Assembly: GCA_005765155.1 (NCBI GenBank)
Contig: VCCP01000003.1
Location: 1,178,001-1,242,000, forward strand
Length of the DNA: 64,000 nucleotides
Direction: 5' to 3'
DNA from: Zelopaecilomyces penicillatus
Lineage: Eukaryota; Ascomycota; Sordariomycetes; Hypocreales; Pseudodiploosporaceae
Made by a program: the position numbers and the translations under genes. Positions within the stretch are counted from its first letter, which is position 1; each line of letters opens with the position of its first letter. Shown here piece after piece: positions 57,901 to 64,000 of this stretch. The notes under the pieces were generated by a model that was not told the origin of the DNA, did not search any database, and saw only the letters and a program-made list of their open reading frames with translations.

Positions 57901-58296
57901 GCAGTGCGGCTGTGACCGACTCTTCGCAAAGGTCCAGCAGGAACTCCTCTAGGGCCATGGATTCATTGTCGACGGTGATAATCAAATGACACAGTTGCGG
58001 CAGGAAGAATTCGATATCCTCATAGGGGAATTGCCGTAGCTTCTGGCATAGAACATAGTGGATGCCCACATGGTCGGCATAACGACTTCATGAAGTCAGT
58101 AACTGTAGCAGAAGAAGGGGGGGGGGGGGGTGCGATGCGCAAGAAGCGAGGCGGCCATGCGGCGGATAGTCGAGAACCCAGCGGCGCGCGGGGTCTGAAG
58201 AGGGAGCACCACTCACGAGAGATATGAGACGGGCAGAAACGGATTCGAATTGAAGACGTCAGATTCGATGAATCGCTGCAGCAGGTCCCACGACAT
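54944..58296 (-). CDS. pik1: Phosphatidylinositol 4-kinase Pik1 (type III beta)
   Basis: Five exons on the minus strand: 58217-58296, 57899-58085, 55385-57821, 55088-55292 and 54944-54983 (introns 131, 77, 92 and 104 bp), 982 aa. The N-terminus MSWDLLQRFIESDVFNSNPF followed by HYVLCQKLRQFPYEDIEFFL is the helical domain start of PI4K-beta/Pik1. The kinase domain shows VIVKTGADLRQEAFACQL (ATP-binding Lys), catalytic DRHNGN (Asp834) and the metal-binding DFG (Asp852). It ends in RRSADNIIDLVAMMG, LRQRFQLHLS and YTRLYDTFQYRTQGIY. Pik1 makes PI4P at the Golgi (and in the nucleus of yeast) for secretion, and neighbours Arl, Rab and Nhx trafficking genes in this window. The 40-nt last exon is essential for the conserved C-terminus. 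The middle 350 residues are Ser/Pro/Thr-rich, as in other fungal Pik1 proteins. Confidence 0.92.
58117..58130 (+). repeat. Poly-G run (14 nt) inside pik1 intron 1
   Basis: Fourteen consecutive G on the plus strand (C on the coding strand), in the first and longest pik1 intron about 30 bp from its 3' splice site. Confidence 0.9.
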
Positions 58297-59545
58297 TGGT
58301 TACGGGAGGGAGCGGGCGAACGGTGAGGGATGTAGCGGGACAGATTGGCGGTTGTGCCTCATTTAGCTACAGACAGGGGATGGTATTGCAATCGACAATC
58401 GGCCTCGCATGGCTCGGGGGGGATACGCTCGAAGGAAGAAAAGACGACCAGACGGATGGAGAGTTCAGAAGTGAAGAAGAATTGCATGCAGGTCCGCAAG
58501 GTGTGTCGTTCGGCGTTGCGGGATGGGGATGCGGACGGGGAGGTAAGTTGTCAACAGTTCAGTTTGGGGGGTTTGGGGGGGATGGAGACCAAACGGAGGG
58601 ACGGGATTCCAGGGGGCTGTTGACCACTGAGAGCCTATCGCAGTGGGTAGCATGGCCCTGTGTGACCTGGCCACAAGGCCGAAGTGGATCGCCGCCCGCC
58701 TTTTTTTCTTAGTGCCTGATGTTTCTGGTATCGAGCCGACATGGATGAAGCTTTTGGAGGAGAGCTCTGCTCTGGGGAGCTACAAGAGAGCTACCGGAAT
58801 GAGGGTACATGCGCTGATGGGATGATTGATGACACGAGCAGAGGATTTGTTGGCCGAAAAACCAAATCTTAGAAAAACTTTCATTTTTTCAAATGATCGA
58901 TCCGCGTTTGGCAACGCATCAGCGATAGAAGGAAAACACAGAATAAAAAGATGTAACCATCAGGGCTGAGAATCAACACTCCGTACACTACCCCTGAGAG
59001 CCCTCCATGTCTCAGCAGTTGCAGGTACTGATCCCTTGATTTTCGGTGGTTGTAAATATTTTGGCATTTGTGTGTGCTTGTACAGTATTTGGCGTTCGAA
59101 GTTTTTATTCGCACACTTGTAACATTTTTAGAGAGCTCATCTAGATGTACAAGACTGACTGCCCAAAAAGGCCTGTTTCTATCACCCTCAAAATCTGCTT
59201 TTGGTCTTTTGGTCTATAACGAATGAAAAACGCCACAAAATCACCTTGCCTTCCCCTAACCACAGCCTCGATATTAGATCGATCTACGTTGCCCCTGTCC
59301 AGCTTTCCTCGATGTGATTACGGTGAACTACATCTGCCTTTTTACCCTGGTAGTGAGATTTCTCCTCCAACATATCCTCCTTATTTCCCCCAACGCCGGT
59401 GTATGGTATGTAATGCTTAACCTAGCCTTTGAAACGCCTCCCATCCCCTTCCTGTTGGTCATGTCCATTCCATCGTGCTGCCAGCTGGTGCGGCTGCCGC
59501 AAGCCCAAACTGTGTTGGATGCCTGCACTTTATGTTTGGCCTAGT
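58297..59545. promoter_or_regulatory. pik1 promoter and 3' flank of the NC2-alpha gene
   Basis: 1.25 kb between two minus-strand genes. It includes a G-rich stretch (58566-58580) with the pik1 upstream region, then AT-rich sequence likely to be the NC2-alpha 3' UTR. No gene supported. Confidence 0.45.
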
Positions 59546-60436
59546 TCAGGCCGTCTTCTTCCTCCGACCTCCCCTGCCCCTCTTCTTAGGCTCCTCCATC
59601 TCCTCGTCGGTTTCGCTCTCGGGTTTAGCCTTGGCCTTGCTGCCTTCCTTTTCGGTTTCCACTTTGCTGACAATGTCCCGAAGAAAATCCCACTGCTCGT
59701 CCGTCTCCACGACCTGCTTCAGCATCGATGCAGTGACTCTCTTAGTGCCCTTTTCCCGGGCTACGTCGGCACTCTTAGTCACCAGCTGTATCATGAAAAG
59801 TTCGAGAGCCTTGCCAACGGCAATGGGGGTCTGCTGAGCGACCTTGCCAACCTCCTCATCGGCCTGCATTATTCTCTTAATCCTGGCTGTGGGAAATTTC
59901 GTCCTGACAGGCGATGGCTCAATGACGGGGGCCGGCGGCGGTGGCACGGCTGCCTTCCGAGGAGGCATGTTGGGTGACAGGGCTTGTGGGTATGGATGTG
60001 AAGTTGGAGGATACGCAGGCAGATGATCTTGTGGAGGGCCAGGTGCGAGATACAAGGCCGGATCGGTGAATGGCGGATGCTCGTACGGTAGGGGCTGGAT
60101 AGTCGGAGGGTGCAACACGTAGACAGGCCCGGAGGGAGGCAGAGTGCCGTGGTGGTGCTGGGCCGGCGGCGAGTAAAAGGATGTCTCGAACTCGGGGTGC
60201 ACGGCGGGTTGGTCGGGTGCTGGGCCTGATGCAGGCGGGGCGCCGTAAGCGGGGGTGTAGGATGAGGGAGCGGCGTAAGATGAGGTGTAGCCGTAGGTGG
60301 GCGGCTGCAATTTATATCCAGCCTGGCCATGGCTCTGAGGTTGAAGTTGCGGTGCGGCCTGGGTGGGGCTGCCCGAGTAAAACGACGACAGGTCCGGCGA
60401 CTTTGGCGCGTAGGTGGAGTTTGCGTCTGCCGACAT
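59546..60436 (-). CDS. bur6: NC2-alpha / Bur6 (DRAP1) histone-fold transcription corepressor
   Basis: Single exon, 296 aa from the ATG at 60436. The histone fold lies at about residues 178-259 (TKFPTARIKRIMQADEEVGK, then VGKALELFMIQLV, VTASMLKQVVETDEQWDFL). The RIKRIMQ-DEE-GKVA pattern and the EQWDFLRDIV end match NC2-alpha better than NF-YC or Dpb3/Dpb4. NC2-alpha pairs with NC2-beta/Ncb2 to bind TBP on DNA and block TFIIA/TFIIB, repressing or tuning RNA polymerase II transcription. The tail is acidic, then basic (EEPKKRGRGGRRKK). The first 156 residues are Pro/Tyr/Gln-rich and unusual against the 140-residue yeast protein. An internal Met at residue 157 (MPPRKAAVPPPP) would give the short canonical form. 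The first ATG is used because the frame is open and compositionally coherent. Confidence 0.85.
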   Translation of the reverse strand: MSADANSTYAPKSPDLSSFYSGSPTQAAPQLQPQSHGQAGYKLQPPTYGYTSSYAAPSSYTPAYGAPPASGPAPDQPAVHPEFETSFYSPPAQHHHGTLPPSGPVYVLHPPTIQPLPYEHPPFTDPALYLAPGPPQDHLPAYPPTSHPYPQALSPNMPPRKAAVPPPPAPVIEPSPVRTKFPTARIKRIMQADEEVGKVAQQTPIAVGKALELFMIQLVTKSADVAREKGTKRVTASMLKQVVETDEQWDFLRDIVSKVETEKEGSKAKAKPESETDEEMEEPKKRGRGGRRKKTA

Positions 60437-62613
60437 TTCGCGCGCCCCTCTGTTATCTTTTATCGTCAATTTCCCAACTTTTTTTTTCTTTCTTTTTTCC
60501 CCACGACGGCGGCTCCGCCCAAAAAATTCTGGCGCAGCGACAGTGACGCGTGACAGTGATGCTGCGAATGAGATAAGAAAGCAGGTTGGCCTGTTAGTCA
60601 GCCCCCGTTACCAGAGCACCTTACTCGTATTTACGGCGCTGTCTGACTCTTGCAGACCCTGAAGACCAGACACCAGAGGCGCCGAGTCAGAAAGTTGCGT
60701 CGCTGCGACAATGAACACGCGCTGGGGCGGACTTCCTGGCCGCTGAAGCGCTGACGAGGCTGCTGTAAATGGCGACTATAAGACACCTGGGCTCAAGGTG
60801 CTTGCGCCCTGCAAGTGACACCTGCTTGTTGCTTGGAGACCGCGGGGTAAAAATGCCCACTCAACAACTGATGTCAGGGTGCAGACATGCAGGCTGCACC
60901 TTGTGCGGCTGCGTGTAAGAGATCGAGTTTCTGGTTTTTCGCCACGTAAGTTAACAAGCTGCCCCTGTTGATCTTAGATCCTCAGATGGGCTATCGTCCG
61001 GAGCCTTTTTGCTTGTAGTTTGCTGGCCTTTGTGCTGCAATCCTCGTCTCTCGGGCCCCTAGGAATGGACAATGTCTGTTACCCCTGCGTTAAGGTCGGT
61101 CGCCCACTTTGGGAATTAGTCCGACTTGACTTGGAATTTTTTTTCTTGTGGCTGTTGAATTGAAGGCCGATTCCGTCTTTTGATAATATACGGAACGAAA
61201 AATGGAGAAACCAGCTAGTTGGACACAGCCGGTCAGCCGGGGGATACCGCGGAGGATGGAACACACAATGAGCGCCAGACAAAAAGCCCGAACAAAAAGG
61301 TCCCGACACAATATTATAAGGCTGATTGATACAGCAAAAATGAATATACAGAGGTAGAGATGGAATGAGTTCTGGCTTGCGTTTCGGTGACGTCGCTCTT
61401 CACCGCGGCCAGATCTGGGAGGGGGTGGGACGTGTTGGCAAGCGAGTTGTGCGTTTGGGGTGGGTTCGAGTGTTCCAGGCAGGCCAGACTTTGGGGGTCA
61501 GCGGCCGGAGGGAAGGCCGGCCGTTTATATGCGTGTTCGCAGGGTCCACCGAGACGTCCAGACTGATGGACGGCTGCAACTTGCTCGCACACACTTCGGC
61601 CTCCTCGTGGACACTCGAGGCTGGCCTAGCCTGCCGTGGGAGGTGACGGACACCACCTCCTGATGCCATGGACACACACCAAGTCTCCAGCCACAGGTGA
61701 GGGGGAAGGGGGAGGGAGGGGGGTCTCTTGAAAAGGGGAGGGGGGTGTTACATGGAGCTCTGACCACCTTTATGGTACGAGGTAACTTACCTTCCACTGT
61801 AATTTGAGCCTGGAATCCCTACCAGTATGCTGTAGACGCCGACTTTACAGGTCATTCACAGCGCACCTGTAGGGATCATCGTCCGACGCGCTCCGAGAGC
61901 CACGACAATCAAAGCTCTAATAAAATCACTGCAGGTACGTATGTACATCACCATTTCGCGTCACATCACATCCACTGTCGATACCTTCTCATCCCATCGT
62001 ACCACCAAGGCAGGCTGCCTCCACGAGCTGAAAGGCAGCAGCCCGAGATACCGTCTCCCGCAAACCCGCGCATCAGCCTCTGGCGTCAAATGCACTCCTT
62101 GACGTTACCCAGCACTTGACGGATTCTTCATTCGCATTCTTGCAGAGCAACAAACTGATCATCTGCCCATCACCAGCGCCGACCCCAGACACGCAAGGGA
62201 TGGAAGCTTTCTCTCCTAACAAAATTAGCCTGAGCACTTCTCCGATGGATCTTCCTGGCCTCGATGATCCGATCCCCGAATCGATGTCATCTCATCATCT
62301 ACATGCTCGAGGCAGGACCTAGCATTCCCCACGTTGATGCGTATCTATGCATGACATAGGCTTTCTGCCACTCAATATTTTTTTGGTTCAACACGGTGCC
62401 CGCAGACAAACCGGCTCTCGCATCGCGGCTCCGGCCCGCTTCAGTGTAGCATGCTACACGCATGGTAAGAGAATTTTGTCAATCACGTCCTCTTAACATG
62501 GTTACCTTTATGATGAAACAAGTCTGAGCTTAAACCTGAGTCCCGCCAGGCGAGGATGAAGCCGAGTTTCAACGCTATGGTTTCGATTCGCCATCATCAA
62601 TGGCCCTCTGTGA
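60437..62613. other. 2.2-kb intergenic region with one weak candidate exon
   Basis: It begins with the NC2-alpha promoter (purine/pyrimidine-biased at 60479-60500). A plus-strand frame at about 62200-62322 from ATG 62200 reads MEAFSPNKISLSTSPMDLPG and then LDDPIPESM before stopping. Its composition is protein-like, but there is no supported upstream exon and I do not recognise it. Simple G/A repeats occur at 61700-61745. Confidence 0.4.
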
Positions 62614-63911
62614 TTACCTACTTGATCTAATCTGATAGTCTTTTTTCACATCCTTTTCTGCTGGTGATGTTGAAAAACGGGTTCTAATCTCTCCTACAAT
62701 AGTTCTCAACCCTTGCAGCCTCTTGTTCTCGGTGCTTGACAGGAAGAGCGACGCTACTGGCCAGGCATGAACCGCACCGTCGAAACTATGCGCCTCCATT
62801 TCAACCCCTATAAGGACTAAACGTTTGACAAAGTTTTCGATGTCTGGGGCAAAGACCTCTTCGCTGCCAAACACGACGAAGAAGCCACGCTCTGGGCTTG
62901 CCGCCTCCCAGAGATCTTCATCAGCACAGTTGCCTGGTGATGCTGGGTGTCGCTGTAGCATGGAGTCTTTCGCATACTCCTGCGCATATTTCCAGAGAGT
63001 CTGCCTATTCAAATAGTCGACACTCGATGGGTTATGTAGGCTGGACATGAGAGTTACCCATGGAGAGATCAGTGTAGCCATTCGAGGCACAGCAAGGATT
63101 GATGGACTAGGCTCCGAAAAACGTTTACTCAAGTTTGGTTCAACACCGTTTTGTCGTCGGTTCTGAGCATGAGAGCCTAGCTCCAACAGCAAGCTGAGTA
63201 CCAATGTGCCACCAGCCGAGTCACCGGCAACACAAATCTTTGAGGCATCTCTGACCAAGCCTAGCACATGCTTGTAGCCCTCCATGGCCTGCCTGACTTG
63301 GGTTGGATAGACTGCTTCAGGTACCAGCGTGTAGTCCAGAGCGAAAATGGCTGGATTTTTGAAACCCGACTCTAATAGTAGGTGGTGCCATGCGAGGAGA
63401 AACTCAAGATAGAAGAACGACGATCCCATAGCGAACCCGCCACCTAAATAGCCTGTCAGCTCGACGCTCCATGACGCAGGTCATGAATTGCCAACCAAGA
63501 TCCCAAGGGGATTCTTACCATGGATGTAGTACACAACAATGTCATGAGGCTGTTCCGGATTGTGCATGATCCAGGTCCCGCGAGTATGTGTGCTGCCCTG
63601 GTTCATTCGTCAGTCCATCTATACAAGGAAACAAAATCTCAAAACAGAACAGCGGCACGTTGTACCTCCCCAATAGCTTGCTCTCGCCATTGCACAGGAG
63701 CCCTGAGGTAACCATGTCTCAACATTCGCCATCTCATAAATGGTAAGGCGACCGTCTTTGAAAAGAAGATTCGTACAACACTGGCCGGGATATCCCTAAA
63801 GGCGTAGCGAACACAGCTCACGACGAAATACTCAAAAGCCGTAGCCCTTTGTACAAAAAGAGACTGGGAGGGAGAATGCCTCCTCCAGTACCGGTCGATG
63901 ACGAATCGCAC
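62614..63911 (-). CDS. Alpha/beta-hydrolase fold-3 (HSL-type) esterase, 5' end uncertain
   Basis: Three visible exons: 63666-63911, 63519-63597 and 62614-63443 (introns 68 and 75 bp). From the ATG at 63911 this gives 384 aa. The HGGGFAMGSS oxyanion motif is rebuilt across the last intron. The nucleophile elbow is GDSAGG, the acid is probably Asp in EEVFAPD, and the catalytic His is in FDGAVHAWP. This order defines the hormone-sensitive-lipase (bacterial HSL, family IV) esterase group, which hydrolyses small acyl esters; the substrate here is unknown. A hydrophobic/basic N-terminal segment comes before the first motif. The frame stays open a few codons upstream (FKLPVRFVID) after a TAG that could be an acceptor, so a further 5' exon may lie beyond the window edge. 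No biosynthetic neighbours are visible in this window. Confidence 0.8.
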
Positions 63912-64000
63912 TGGGAGTTTGAAAACTACATGTACACACGAGCTTCCGAGTTAGCACCCTCAAGAGCCGATACCTACAAACGTAAATAATCAATAGGAAA

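Overview
This window looks like nuclear chromosomal DNA of a filamentous ascomycete, most likely a sordariomycete and probably Hypocreales. The evidence is the architecture: short introns (48-131 bp) with GTAAGT-like donors, CTAAC/CTGAC-like branch sites and CAG/TAG acceptors; pyrimidine-rich leaders; and a set of conserved single-copy eukaryotic genes with fungal features. I see no bacterial operons, CRISPR array, rRNA, convincing tRNA, intact transposon or secondary-metabolite cluster. The taxonomic call comes from protein resemblance read by eye, not from a search.

Layout. 0.4-1.5 kb (-): spliceosomal G-patch protein Spp2, divergent from the NuA4 platform subunit Vid21/Eaf1 (+, 2.6-7.7 kb, four exons). 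A decayed gene lies at 8.6-9.5 kb. Then an endosomal Na+/H+ exchanger (-, 10.1-12.3 kb) divergent from the Golgi GTPase Arl3/ARFRP1 (+, 13.4-14.1 kb). Exosome subunit Rrp45 (-) and splicing factor Cwc15 (+) share a 267-bp divergent promoter at 15.4-15.6 kb. Xylulokinase (-, 16.7-18.6 kb) follows. Next come three genes with predicted mitochondrial products: a CDF metal transporter of Mmt type (-), a SIRT4-like sirtuin (+) and a small one-TM protein (-), 19.4-24.2 kb. Separase (+, 24.5-30.9 kb) has both catalytic residues. A large Zn2Cys6 transcription factor (-) occupies 31.8-35.3 kb.

From 35.3 to 46.6 kb there is an 11.3-kb stretch with no gene I can support. It carries scattered small inverted repeats built on GGTACAG/CTGTACC and CTAGGTAC, homopolymers and microsatellites. 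It lies directly 5' of the transcription factor.

The right arm resumes with Kri1 (-, ribosome biogenesis) divergent from a Rab5/Vps21 GTPase (+), a RING protein with an RS/RD-rich tail (+, 50.8-53.8 kb), PI 4-kinase Pik1 (-, five exons, 54.9-58.3 kb), the NC2-alpha/Bur6 histone-fold corepressor (-, 59.5-60.4 kb) and an HSL-type esterase (-) that reaches the right edge and may be incomplete at its 5' end.

Functionally the window is dominated by housekeeping work: splicing (Spp2, Cwc15, possibly the RING-RS protein), RNA decay (Rrp45), chromatin and transcription (Vid21, NC2-alpha), ribosome assembly (Kri1), endosome/Golgi traffic (Nhx, Arl3, Vps21, Pik1) and mitosis (separase). I did not find a clearly new system. 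The items most worth a second look are the gene-poor interval with its repeated palindromes, the multi-lesion pseudogene, the stop-free 60-bp intron of the RING-RS gene, the Pik1 terminal intron that creates a stop exactly at the donor, and the mitochondrial neighbourhood around the sirtuin. Exon boundaries were placed by hand from splice signals and reading-frame continuity and need transcript support.
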